A stretch of DNA of 60,000 bases from Bugula neritina (Eukaryota; Bryozoa; Gymnolaemata; Cheilostomatida; Bugulidae), in the NCBI GenBank assembly GCA_964035545.1, contig OZ037771.1, positions 14,265,633 to 14,325,632 of the forward strand, written 5' to 3'. The notes below the pieces were generated by a model, which saw nothing but the letters and a program-made list of their open reading frames with translations, was not told where the DNA came from and did no database searches. Position 1 is the first letter of the stretch. The number at the start of each line of letters is the position of its first letter. Below, piece after piece: positions 50,801 through 60,000 of this stretch. The position numbers and the translations under genes are program-made.

Positions 50801-52898
50801 CTCTATGTCCATGTCTGTAGAGATTAAAAGAAAGTATGAATTTACTAGCAGTACCTCTATCACACAATCCACGCCTGTTCCGGCCAATGAGAGGGCAGAA
50901 TCTAAAGCGACTGCTAAAGGGGTAAACAAAGCTACAGCTAAATGTCGTATAGCACCCATAAAACAACAACTCAAGATTCCTCAACTAGAACTCAATGCGG
51001 CCGTATGGTCAAAGAGAGGCAGACAAGTTATTAAGACTGAAATGCGCTATGAGTTTGAGAAAGTTTATCAGCTTATCAATTCTAAAACGGTGCTCAAGAT
51101 GTTCCAAAAGAAGTCAACAAGGTTTCATGTTTACGAAGGTGTACGCATTGGAGAAATTCAGGGAGCAACCAATGGGGATATGAGCTGCTGGCACTGGGTA
51201 AGTGGCAAGAAAAATACAGCAGATTGGCTTACAAGAGGGAAGCCTGTCAATGACATTGGACCTGAGAGTGAATGGTGGAGAGGCCCAAATTTTCTCTATC
51301 TGCCTGAGGATCAATGGGATATAAAATCGCCATCTGACTCGAATGAGCTTGTCTTTGGAGAGAAGAAAATAGTTTACACCGTCACTGCATCAACAGAAGT
51401 CCAATCATTTATTAAATATGAAAATTTCAGCAGCCTCAAGAGTCTAACATGGACAATAGCTCGAGTTCGCAACATCTTCAAATACAAAAGTTTTAAGGGA
51501 ATCCAATCTGATCTCATCACCGTGGAAGATCTACGGCAGACCAAACTCTACTTACCGAAGCAGGTACAACGCACTATAGATTCTGAGTTGAGCAAGATTA
51601 AAGGGAAATACACAAGGCTTCACCCCATTAAGACAGAGAGTGAAGTATGGATAGTAGGCAGTAGACTCCTAAGGCATAACCCCATGACAGCGATTAAGAC
51701 GCACATGCAATCAATCCTTCCCACCACTCACTACTTTACCTACTTGGCAATGCGGCAGGCACATACAGACAGCTATTACCGTGGCCGAGATGCAACACTC
51801 GCAAGATTCCGAGAAGAGTTTTGGACTATGCAGGGATCTAAGGTTGCTAGGGGCATAGTAACATCATGCCAAATGTGTCGACTCAAACAACCTCGCTTTA
51901 CTGATCAACTGATGGGAAGTCTACCTACAGAACGACTAACAACCGGACCGCCGTTCCACAATGTAATGATAGATCTTTTTAGTCCGTATATTGTGAGAGG
52001 AGAAAAACAGACTAGAACTTCGAGCAAAGTTTATGGAGTAATATTCACGGACATCAGTTCACGAGCAGCACACATCGAAGCAGTTTTCGGATATGACAGT
52101 GATTCTTTCCTGTTGGCATTAACTCGATTTGTCAACATTCGTGGCTGGCCATCCAAGATTTATTCTGATCCTGGAACACAGTTAGCTGAAGCAGAAAAAG
52201 AACTCAAAGATATGTGGGGACGCATGGGCAAAGGTTCTATCAAGAAAACCAGTGCAAAAAATGGGTTGCAATGGGAATTTGGACCTGGTGACAGCCCCTG
52301 GTATCAGGGCGCTGCTGAATCACTCATAAAGGCTGTCAAGAGATGTTTCACATTTTTAATGAGCAACCGCCGGCTTTCACCTACAGAATTTCTCACAATC
52401 TGCACTGAAGCTGCAAACACACTAAATGAAAGGCCATTGGGATTACTGCCAGATTCAGACTCCGAGGTCAACATATTAACACCTAACTGTCAACTTATTA
52501 GACGACCCTTCATCAAGAATCCTGGCAACTGGAATACAGACCACTCCTTAAGGGGGCGACTGGCTTTGGTAAATACAGTCTCAGATGACTTCTGGCGGAA
52601 GTGGACCGAATTGTATGCACCCACACTGATTTATCACCAAAAGTGGCATACCCCAAGACGAAACTTTCAGGTGGGAGATGTTGTAGTTGTTATGGATCCA
52701 AATCAGCTGCGTAATCAGTATAAACTAGCTCGAGTACATCAAGTATATCCGAGCAAGGATGGCATAGTAAGGAAAGTAGCCCTTTCCTACAAAAACTATA
52801 AGGTAGCAGGGAAACTGAGGGACTATGTAGGCTGTAAAGACACTATCATAACCCGCAGCGTGCATAGGTTGGCTTTATTAACTGAAGTAAACCCATAA
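47874..52898 (+). CDS. BEL/Pao Gag-protease-integrase polyprotein lacking reverse transcriptase
   Basis: One open frame of 1674 residues. Order: N-terminal coiled region (1-150); Ser-rich link; Gag-like DUF1759 region (about 350-520, PFNGTRYHWPEFRSVW); Cys/His cluster (about 566-635: CFIH, CLVEC, CVRCLG, CPVC); aspartic protease-like region (FFDGGSNASFI near 709, LLIGNDLLG near 811; DGG replaces the usual D-S/T-G); a Ser/Thr-rich filler (about 850-1025); the end of a Pao RNase H region (IAPIKQQLKIPQLELNAA near 1030; INSKTVL has Asn where Asp is usual); integrase (SCQMC; MIDLF, SDPGTQ, GAAESL as D, D, E; SYYRG has Tyr where the zinc-binding His is usual); and a DUF5641-like tail. No palm domain or YxDD motif exists. 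It starts 22 bases after the LTR. Confidence 0.9.
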   Translation: MDRQDIVNLKKQRTTLRSKVTMLTNLIESAISSSNSTQVECLRSQLESTYQEFLTIHYDFLEYVSSDESMEDIAYVNKMSPVEYYQTVKASYDKAISDCNTWHSKFYKIKHSLILAIKKANGLVTDCTDNTLITEHHRKCVALSESLADTIGFSDLLLELDEVILSLDYCMSKFTLMSKAQSQNMNFEHRESDPSVVRSGLAESGVGGESPSDGASHAPTMVASSRLFSSRSHPSTHEATLAPNPGVTASGSDRQVLWEDHTSGEALASNPGVIASTNVRDVRSSTFSVRDLHGSTDRAAHSEFLIRGATSSVVNAYDSYPNGTSQISYDSRHTGGNNFNSSIHKTHSQPNPFNGTRYHWPEFRSVWLRYATMFYDDVDRACELKKFLTGEALEMVQPIFATQPQAYERMMCRLEEVYNDPSMSVQAVCNNLQELKPVREGNVRELVKMANAVESSYSQLGEVGLLQTVTLPQVDTLANLLPTSIRRDWDRHFHSLTHEERIKPFPHLMRFLEQERQIALRRIETVNPQSSSMHKQKVKAFHTESRGPKSSSNRSTNNSKIIDSENYCFIHRSERHCLVECRNFLALSVDERYKLIKTNSLCVRCLGAHEPKRCPNFRTPCPVCDKTTHHVLLCIKSAETNTHTNCNTNKNKARADQIKHKSNENSEASAVSTTVRVSPNHGAHNHPGNATVFAIQQAQVVGTSHTAIIFFDGGSNASFISERAAKAWGARQIDKVNLEMNTLGEHEVSETSTIYEVKLQTPRGKTFAILAYSLRKLTGAINRPLDANILGSLFPKVDTSKLLKKTGSIDLLIGNDLLGLHPKHQVDQAGPHLYVYSGPFGLCVQGSHPALSNFSTLPSSFFHVQATMAHEKLEEVEFTQSIHNKTLNSCDFELSTVSTPTYSVNSPDASPSQFAKSFSRPQTIINCGESHTIATECGMIESADDSDPLQSPGDPDTESAGQIGSGQLNRSLEVNDSMSMSVEIKRKYEFTSSTSITQSTPVPANERAESKATAKGVNKATAKCRIAPIKQQLKIPQLELNAAVWSKRGRQVIKTEMRYEFEKVYQLINSKTVLKMFQKKSTRFHVYEGVRIGEIQGATNGDMSCWHWVSGKKNTADWLTRGKPVNDIGPESEWWRGPNFLYLPEDQWDIKSPSDSNELVFGEKKIVYTVTASTEVQSFIKYENFSSLKSLTWTIARVRNIFKYKSFKGIQSDLITVEDLRQTKLYLPKQVQRTIDSELSKIKGKYTRLHPIKTESEVWIVGSRLLRHNPMTAIKTHMQSILPTTHYFTYLAMRQAHTDSYYRGRDATLARFREEFWTMQGSKVARGIVTSCQMCRLKQPRFTDQLMGSLPTERLTTGPPFHNVMIDLFSPYIVRGEKQTRTSSKVYGVIFTDISSRAAHIEAVFGYDSDSFLLALTRFVNIRGWPSKIYSDPGTQLAEAEKELKDMWGRMGKGSIKKTSAKNGLQWEFGPGDSPWYQGAAESLIKAVKRCFTFLMSNRRLSPTEFLTICTEAANTLNERPLGLLPDSDSEVNILTPNCQLIRRPFIKNPGNWNTDHSLRGRLALVNTVSDDFWRKWTELYAPTLIYHQKWHTPRRNFQVGDVVVVMDPNQLRNQYKLARVHQVYPSKDGIVRKVALSYKNYKVAGKLRDYVGCKDTIITRSVHRLALLTEVNP

Positions 52899-53127
52899 AT
52901 GACTGATCTACCTTCTTGGCCGCGTGTACGCTCGTGTCGCTGGAGGGGTCTGCATTCAACCGTTTTTCGGGGGACGGGCTGGTGCGCGGAGGGGTCAGCG
53001 GATTGGTGCAAGAATTTCATGGTCTGTGACTGATCCTATTTTGTTTTGTTTGTTTTGTTTGTTTTGATTTACATAATTTATCAATATTTGTCAGAATAGT
53101 ATCTGCCAAACAATTCGACCCCACCGA

Positions 53128-53578
53128 TGTATTGGTATGCCACCCAGAAGTATTGGCAGGCAGCCAATCATTAAAGCTTTCAAGCTTCAAAAGCTTTCAC
53201 CAAAGCTACTATTAGCTGGCAGAGCTAGTTCATTCACTGTACTGCATGAGTCAGTGTATCATGATCAAACCGCCATATTTACACTCTTTGTATGAATAAA
53301 CTATCGGTTTCGGTATTGTGATGGCTAAGATTTTTATCCACGCATCAATATTGTAAGTTTATTAGAATTACAATAGTTCATGTCAATTTTTTGGTTCTGT
53401 AATATTCATAGTGTTCCTCTGAATTTTGATTTATATTGTGACTACTTATTTATACAATTTCTAATGTTTCCCATTTTATAGGGTACGATTTGACAGTTAA
53501 TAAACTCGAAAACCTGTTGCCAAGTTGGCTAGTAGTTAAAGCATATCTTGCAACCAGACACAAACACAAACCGATACA
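53128..53578 (+). repeat. 3' LTR of BEL/Pao element
   Basis: Same length and, by eye, same sequence as the 5' LTR. It is followed at once by the second AATAC target copy. Confidence 0.95.
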
Positions 53579-55589
53579 AATACTAATAGTAATAGTAATA
53601 CTAATACTGCTATAGGCCTAAGTATAACTATAAGTTATATTTAAAATCATCTTAATTAAATTAATTCATTAATTAAATCATCACATATCAGCATTAGTAT
53701 AGTATTAGTATTATTACAATACTAGTATTTTAACTTGCTATAGTTTTGTTATCTATATTGACATTCACACCAGTCTCTGAATAAGAAATAAATCAGTGTA
53801 TTTTTGAAGCATGGGTACTACACTCTACTACTACTACTACTATTTGAGCCTGTGCAAGAGTACAAGATTGAACAAAGTTTTTTATTTGCCGAAAAAATAG
53901 CTTGCGTGTCGATCTATTAACTTGACAGTTATTGCTCGACCGTCGTTGATAGCCCAAACTTTAAGCTCGGTATAAAAACCTGGTTCAACACTATGTCGAT
54001 TTTGTATTTTGATACCAAAGAGTTTATAGCCCAAAGAAATTACTTTTTTAATCCACTAGAGATTGAGTTGAGATCAAAAACACACAGAAGACTCGTTGCG
54101 AGATACCAGACTAGTTACCAGTGAGCTCCCCATTGCGTTTTCTTATAAACATACTTAGAACTTTCCAATGCATATTCTGTCATGACTGACTACTGGTCTA
54201 GTATTACTATTTGTAACTCAAACTGAAACTGACAAATCTAATGACTTTCACATTGACTAGCTAAGTAACTTCAAGTTGATATTATATTACTTTTACAAGC
54301 TAATCCAATACGCCCTTGAACATTAATTAGGAAGAGATAAATTGATAAACTTGTTTTTATAACAACTAGTAGACTGAATTTAAAGTGCCATAGTTTATTG
54401 ACAGTAAGAGTAATACTAATACTAACAGTAACAGTAATACTAATAGTAATAGTTGTCTAAGTTAGTATCATAGTGATAGTACTACTACTAGTACTACTAG
54501 TACTAGTACTACTTCTACTAGTACTAGTAGCAGTAGAACTAAACGTATTACTTAGTAATCACTAGTCAGTACGTAAGTTAATAACTATATCAATATGAAT
54601 ATGTATAAGACTAAGTATAACGCAAGCTATAGCTATAACACTAACAGTTACTGTTAGTGTAAGTGTTAGTGTCAGACTATAACTATAAGTATAAGATTAA
54701 GTATAACACATTTACTGTTTAGATTTAGTCATTGTCATGCTCATAGTCATAGTCATACTGATACTATTCTAATTATGACTATAGACTATAGATTTAGACT
54801 AAAATTAAGTTGAAGTATAAGATTGAGATAAATTCAAATTGAAATAATTATTATATTTCATTATTTGTAAATGTAATTATTAATGTTATGATAATTATAT
54901 TTAATTTCATTATAATAATTTTAATTATAATGATATTAAATTTAAAATCAATATAAATAACTTTAAAGTTAAAGTGAAAAAAGTTGAAAAACATTCTTAT
55001 AAGTTATACTTATACTATAAGTATGACTATCACTATAAGTTATAGTGATAGTCATACTCATACTCATAGTCATACTCTTACAGTTACTGATAATACAACT
55101 CAAATCAAATGTGGTATTGATAGTGATACTCATACTGATACTGATAGTATAACATGTAACAGTAATATTGATGCAGATATATGTATAATTATATCATAAT
55201 GATAATCATAATGATAATAATAATCAATATTATAATATTAGTTTTTATTTGATAAAATCAAGTATACTATTAACAATAATATTTAATTTAATTATAAGAT
55301 CAAGTATAAAATCAAAACTAAGATTAACTCATTGAGTTTAACTTTAAATTTATATAATTATCTCAATTTAAGTGGTATATAATACTAGCAATTAGCTTAG
55401 CATTAATATTTATAACAATTTTAATTTTTGTTTTAATCATTGTGATTGAAACATACAAATAATTAGCTCAAAGTGCCTGTGTAAAGTACGTAGAAATATA
55501 TTTGGTACCAGAATTAAGGTGGGACTATCACATTAACTTATCGTGATTAACACAGTAGTGACTAAAGCGATTGTTGTCTGTAGTAAGTT
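53579..55589. other. AT-rich cryptically repetitive tract
   Basis: No gene is seen. From 54400 to 55230 the sequence is a patchwork of ACTAATACTAACAGTAAC, AGTACTACTAGTACTAC and TATAACTATAAGTATAAG words. It includes inverted partners such as CTATCACTATAAGTTATAGTGATAG (one palindrome at about 55027-55051), so it can form many small hairpins. Confidence 0.55.
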
Positions 55590-56050
55590 TAATTGAATGT
55601 GTATTTCATGATGCACCAGTTAAAGTTAAGCTCACAGCAGCATACACCACTCTGTGTGAACCACTTTTAGAGTACATCTGCGGGAATTGGAACCTTGCAC
55701 ATCAAACATTATGTAACAGTCTTAAACAAGTGCAAAATAAGGCAGATCGTTTGTACAATGCCTGAAAGGCTGGGATGCCTCAGTAACTCATACAAAGGCT
55801 GAGTTGACACTATCGACTTGAAAAAAACTAGAAAACGTTGTAGAATAATTTTATTGTTTAAAGTGTTGCAACATGAATTGTTATTCCTTAACCTGAAACT
55901 CTTAATTCTAAAAAATCTATTCGTATTGTCAATTCAAGAAAACAAGACTCTTTCAATTTGTTGACCTGTAATACGAATAAGTCCCTACATAACTTCCTCA
56001 TTACAACAGCTCTTCAACTACACCCTAGAAAATTTATAGTAGATTAATAA
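55590..56050 (+). pseudogene. Non-LTR retrotransposon (LINE) 3' end, decayed
   Basis: The plus-strand frame reads KLTAAYTTLCEPLLEYICGN then LCNSLKQVQNKADRLYNA, the typical tail of jockey/CR1-like reverse transcriptases (KLxAYxTLVRPxLEYxxxxW ... LExVQxxAxR). After that the frame is broken by several stops, although weak similarity to the LINE C-terminal region seems to run on to about 56050. No poly-A tail or target duplication is recognised. Confidence 0.6.
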
Positions 56051-56690
56051 AAAAAATACATGTAACTCTGATAGCTTTCCATTATCTGTGGTCTTGGTCA
56101 TAATAATTATATAATTATTGAATAATAATTCAATATTGAATTATGATAATGATGATCATTATAATATGGTATAATATTATTTATGGTTTGTTTGGATAGA
56201 TTTGGGCGAGACTGGCTGTGACTGCAATCATAAGTATAACAGTGTGACATCAGACAGTTTGCTATTTGTTGTAGATAGAATAATGAATTTTTTCAGAAAA
56301 GAGCTACAGGAATACATAAATTATTCATAAATCGTTCATATTATATAATCTTTTCAACATTCTGACTCCTTTTTATTTAAAATAACTTCTTACATTTGTT
56401 TTGCAAGAATACGATATTTGTAGTCAGATTTTTCGCTCATGCTATACCAATAGGTATAATTCAGTGTAGTATTGCACCATGCTTTAAATAGTTTGCTAAA
56501 AAAATACTTTATGGCATTTACGAAACTATTTCTACAGCAATTTTTGAAAAGTTGCTATGTTTTTGTTGTTCATTAAGAAGAGAAATTCTGATTTTTTTTT
56601 TTGGTTAAAACTCAAGAAGTTATTTTAAGTCACCTGAAAATTTCTAATTTTATTATGTCTTATTATGTTTCAGCCTCTCTTTCTGAATCC
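56051..56690. other. Spacer / upstream intron before PIX SH3 exon
   Basis: AT-rich. A small palindromic cluster lies at 56100-56170 (ATAATTCAATATTGAATTATG). The acceptor tattatgtttcag ends at 56673, so an unseen upstream exon may lie here or left of it. No other exon is recognised. Confidence 0.5.
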
Positions 56691-59600
56691 ATGGAAGGAG
56701 GGATTCGCTCGGCACGAGCAAAGTATGCCTTCAAAGCTACAAACAACGACGAACTTTCCTTCCAGAAAGGTGACACAATTACCCTCACACAGCCGATAGA
56801 TGGGGGCTGGTGGGAAGGCACCCTCAATGGTAAAACCGGATGGTTCCCTAGCAACTATGTAATTGAACTGCAAACAGGTAAGCTCGCCTGTGAATTAATC
56901 TGAATAATTCTATCTAAGACAGCCTTTTAGTATATATTGTGGTTGATTTTTGTTAATTTTATTTATTTTGAAGATGTGTAATATTTGTATCATGGTAAGT
57001 ACACCTTGAAAAACCTTCAAATTTGTTGACTGGAATTAGTTGTGTTGTTAGTTCTCTTGAGCTATCTATTTGCATCTTTGTTAGTTTATCTTCTTTTTTA
57101 TCAATTCTGTTCTGTAAACATTGCAAATTAATTAGAGCCATCAAATGTTAATTTGTGTTATGACTATGTCTGCTGGTGTAGAGTTTGGGGTCTTGGAAAA
57201 CCCCGTATATAATGGGACAACTCTCTATTATCTCATAAATTTTAAAACTTCCCATCTTTTTAGTTCTTGTATTCTTATTTTAGATGAATCTGCTTTATCA
57301 CCATCATCCAATCAGATCAATTCTCTCACAGACATTCCTGTTAAAGAACAGCATCACTTATTGGTTAGTTTTGTGTGCTTGATGTCTTTTCCAGGACATG
57401 TTATAGTACATAGGATATATTTAATATCGTAGTGTAGCAAAATCTCCCAATGTCCTCTGTATCACCCAGCTAATGATAGGTTTAAATTTTAGACATTGAG
57501 AATACTTTCAAACAAGGGAAGATAATAGAAATTATGTCAGCCACCCTTTCTGTAAAGAGAATTGAAAGCATTTCGCAATGTTACAAAATGCTAACCCTGT
57601 ACATTGTTTACTAGTTTGGTATGAAGTAATTAGCACAGCCTACTTTTTATCTCACAGACCTCAGTGGGTGGTCTGATAGAAGCGTTGAACTGCTACTCTG
57701 GTAGAAATATGTTTCAGTAAAGACTTCTAAGTTGCTGAGTCATTGTGATAAGTTATTGTGTTTTTATGACTCATTGTATGCGAGATAAGTCATTTCACTG
57801 CATCATTACCAGGTTAATTTTGTGACACGGTGTGTTCAGATAACAGTGAACCTACCATCTTTAAGTCTATCTGCTAGATATATTTTCCTGTGAGAAGTTT
57901 TAAAAATATACTCTTAAAAGTTGCGTTTGACCTACAAAATAAGGAATACTATTCCACGCTTGTTGCTTACGAATAACACAAGCAGCTGCTATAATATATA
58001 AAGTTGAGTTTCAAACTTGCTACAGCTTTGTTGGTAAGCATTTATATGCTGTTTATAGACCACAGAGTAGGATGTTTACCATCTGGCAGACAGTTAAAGT
58101 TCACGTAGAGTTAGCTGTGCTTTAGCTACTTCATTAGCAGATTTTATATCAATATATCAGTCTACTATATGTAGTGGAACAATGAAATATCAGGCGATGA
58201 AACAATAGCCAAAGAATTCTCTCCACAGCTCCTTGCATCTAATTCTATCTCTTTTAGATGAAGCAGTAAAATATTCAGTCAATCAATCAGATGTGATTTT
58301 TGTCAAGTTGTTTTTTTATTGGTTAAAATTTAGGTTTTATATTCTGTTGACTATGTAATGTGTCAGGGAATATATAACTTCGCTATTACATAAAAAAAAC
58401 CACAGTATTTAAATAAAAAGCATGCTTTTGTCTTGAAACAGGTTCAAATTTAGTTATACCAGATTTTACACAGCTGAAGGTGGCCATTCTATTTTTTAAT
58501 AGAAACATGCTTCTTTAACAAAATTGTCTCTTGTGGTATTATATGTATATGCATATTTATAGGTCACAAAGCACATTGTGGAGAGTGAAGGAGAATATGT
58601 AACTTATAGTATTATATGTATATATATATATGCATATTTATAGGTCACAAAGCACATTGTGGAGAGTGAAGGAGAATAAGTAACTTATAGTATTATATGT
58701 ATATGCATATTTATAGGTCACAAAGCACATTGTGGAGAGTGAAGGAGAATATGTAACAGAACTACAGAATTTCATCAAGCAGTACCTCAAGCCATTACAG
58801 TCAGCTGATATGTGAGTATAACCAGTGGTCTACTTTGTATAGTGTTGGGGGGGAAGTGGGGGGCCCAATACCTGCTGCATATTACTGAAGTGGGTTTCTC
58901 CTGTGTCATGTGTGGATGTAGACTTTCGTCTCCCTGGTAAAGTCTAAAACCGGAAGGACATGTCAAAGTAGACTGTTGTAAGGATGTGTATTGACCAACT
59001 TTACCTGCGGACAGAAAGTGTCTTGTTTCCCTTGTTACCTGCCGTATTTTCCTTGGAAGGAAAAATATAACCCAGGGTTTGGGTAAAGTTAGGGTATTTT
59101 GTCTCTCAATATCGATTAAATTATTTTGGGGTTGTCTTTTCAATACTTACTAGAGTCGTCTTCATGTTAGCAAAGTTAGCCGATACTTTGCTACACGATA
59201 AAAATCTCCTCTGCTTTATTTGCATTTATTATAGTTTTTTCAACTTTATGATCTCTATGGTTGTAGCCGTAGAGATCATGTTGAAGATCAACTGTAGATA
59301 TCAAACTCTCAATAGTGTGTCCAGTTACACCATTTGTATTTTCTAGAATCACGAGTCATGAATACAGTACCTTCTGTGGTAACCTTACAGACCTCGTATC
59401 CTTCCACCAGAGGTTCCTTACTTCTCTAACTGATTGCGGGAGGTCAGTCACCCACCCTTACTGGTATTACATTTAATACAGCATTGATTTTATATTATAT
59501 ACTGCGTTTCAGTTAGTCCTGGAGTTGTTTTCTCGTGTTTCAGACTTTCCGTCTCTCAGCAGAAGATTGGAGGTCTGTTCCTCAGCCACGCCTCTCAGTT

Positions 59601-60000
59601 GCAGAGTATTTACCACTCCTACGCCTCCAACCACCCACTCTGTGTCTCGCTCGTCTCCCAGTACAAGTGAGTAACAGGATGTGATGTCATAAGTCTTATG
59701 ACATAACATGACATAGCCTATTAGTTGTCCATCTAGTTTCCAGTTATTTATGGTTGTGTTATTAGTATTTCTAATTGAAGGATTTTTAATTTTTACATCA
59801 CATTTGAGTTACCACTTGGTTTCAGTAACTTATCTCTCTGCGATGTAATAAATATGTTGTGGTTTTTACTAGGGAGAAGTTGTCTTCTTTCGTGGAGTCA
59901 CACGGGGCGACAACTCCCGGACACCAGGTGCTGATATCTCACTTCAGCGCTCCTTTTCGCAGACTAGACAAGTACCCGGCTTTGCTTAAGGAGTTGGAGA
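56691..60000 (+). CDS. ARHGEF7: PIX-type Rho guanine nucleotide exchange factor (SH3-DH), 5' part
   Basis: Exons 56691-56877 (spliced segment starts at 56674), 57284-57363, 58717-58811, 59347-59442, 59544-59666 and 59873 to beyond the window. Phases agree throughout. Residues 8-60 are an SH3 domain with the PIX hallmark (DELSFQKGD, GGWWEGTLNGKTGWFPSNYV). A short link follows, then the DH (RhoGEF) domain: HIVESEGEYVTELQNFIKQY, STFCGNLTDLVSFHQRF, HSYASNHPLC, and FRRLDKYPALLKELE. PIX proteins activate Rac/Cdc42 and bind PAK and GIT at adhesions; the SH3 domain binds PAK (family knowledge). Both ARHGEF6 and ARHGEF7 look alike here; an invertebrate normally has one ancestral gene. PH and C-terminal parts lie outside. 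The true start may be upstream because the first exon has an acceptor. Confidence 0.9.
57364..58555 (+). other. Intron of the PIX gene
   Basis: Between the exons at 57284-57363 and 58717-58811. No RNA gene, repeat array or exon-like frame is recognised apart from the triplication at its right end. Confidence 0.6.
58556..58755 (+). repeat. Triplicated start of PIX exon 3 with its acceptor
   Basis: Three copies of about 77-85 bases (ATATGCATATTTATAG, then GTCACAAAGCACATTGTGGA and GAGTGAAGGAGAATATGTAA) occur in tandem. Only the third runs on into the DH exon. The first two keep the acceptor and about 43 exon bases, then return to intron sequence (CTTATAGTATTATATG). Confidence 0.9.

Larger units (their letters stand above)
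47401..53578 (+). mobile_element. BEL/Pao LTR retrotransposon, recent insertion, RT-less
   Basis: Two 451-base LTRs (TGTATTGG...CCGATACA) bound a single long ORF. A 5-base target duplication, AATAC, lies at 47396-47400 and 53579-53583, the usual length for BEL/Pao. By eye the LTRs are identical, so the insertion is young. No standard tRNA primer-binding site follows the left LTR (GTACCAATATTG) and no polypurine tract precedes the right LTR (GACCCCACCGA), which is unusual. The right spacer (52899-53127) has purine-rich GGGGGACGGGCTGGTG-like sequence about 140 bases away. Confidence 0.95.

Noticed and set aside
55571-55765. Independent 64-codon gene
   Set aside because: The residues match the C-terminal part of LINE reverse transcriptases and the following frame is broken, so it is a retrotransposon remnant.

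Overview
The window is nuclear DNA of an invertebrate animal. It is AT-rich and intron-dense, with GT-AG splice sites throughout, several minisatellites, a PIF/Harbinger-type DNA transposon and a BEL/Pao LTR retrotransposon. A paramyosin gene shows it is an invertebrate; a lophotrochozoan or flatworm-like animal is plausible, but the phylum cannot be fixed from the sequence alone. All gene models below were built by hand from splice signals, reading-frame phase and protein resemblance.

Layout. (1) 1-11.2 kb, minus strand: a paramyosin gene. Sixteen coding exons give 814 codons, and the last C-terminal exon(s) lie beyond the left edge. Its first coding exon is duplicated in tandem, and a muscle-type promoter with a perfect CArG box lies upstream. 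(2) 13.3-35 kb, minus strand: a tandem family of PHF21A/BHC80-like genes. The full-length gene (12 coding exons, 871 codons: N-terminal coiled coil, Ser/Thr-rich repeat exon, conserved LGLV segment, PHD finger, C-terminal coiled coil) occupies 28.2-35.0 kb. Going left it is followed by an intact 160-codon copy that keeps the PHD finger but not the coiled coil (23.1-24.8 kb), two decayed copies (20.3-22.4 kb), and an intact 173-codon copy that keeps the coiled coil but has no PHD finger (13.4-15.5 kb). (3) 37.55-40.70 kb: an internally deleted Harbinger-type element with matching terminal inverted repeats, a MADF-domain gene and a truncated HARBI1-like transposase. It sits just upstream of the probable PHF21A promoter.

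(4) 41.5-46.6 kb, minus strand: NDUFAF4, a complex I assembly factor, in three exons. Its 4.2 kb intron holds a 1.3 kb 28-bp satellite and a possible small unrecognised gene on the opposite strand. (5) 47.4-53.6 kb: a complete-looking BEL/Pao element with apparently identical 451-bp LTRs and a 5-bp target duplication. It carries one uninterrupted 1674-codon ORF that lacks the reverse transcriptase domain. (6) 55.6-56.0 kb: a decayed LINE 3' end. (7) 56.7-60 kb, plus strand: the start of a PIX/ARHGEF7-type Rho GEF (SH3, then DH domain), which runs off the right edge.

The genes do not form one pathway. The two most unusual points are the PHF21A-like array, in which chromatin-reader and oligomerisation modules appear to be divided between neighbouring paralogues, and the recently inserted RT-less BEL/Pao element, which must have been copied with enzymes supplied from elsewhere.
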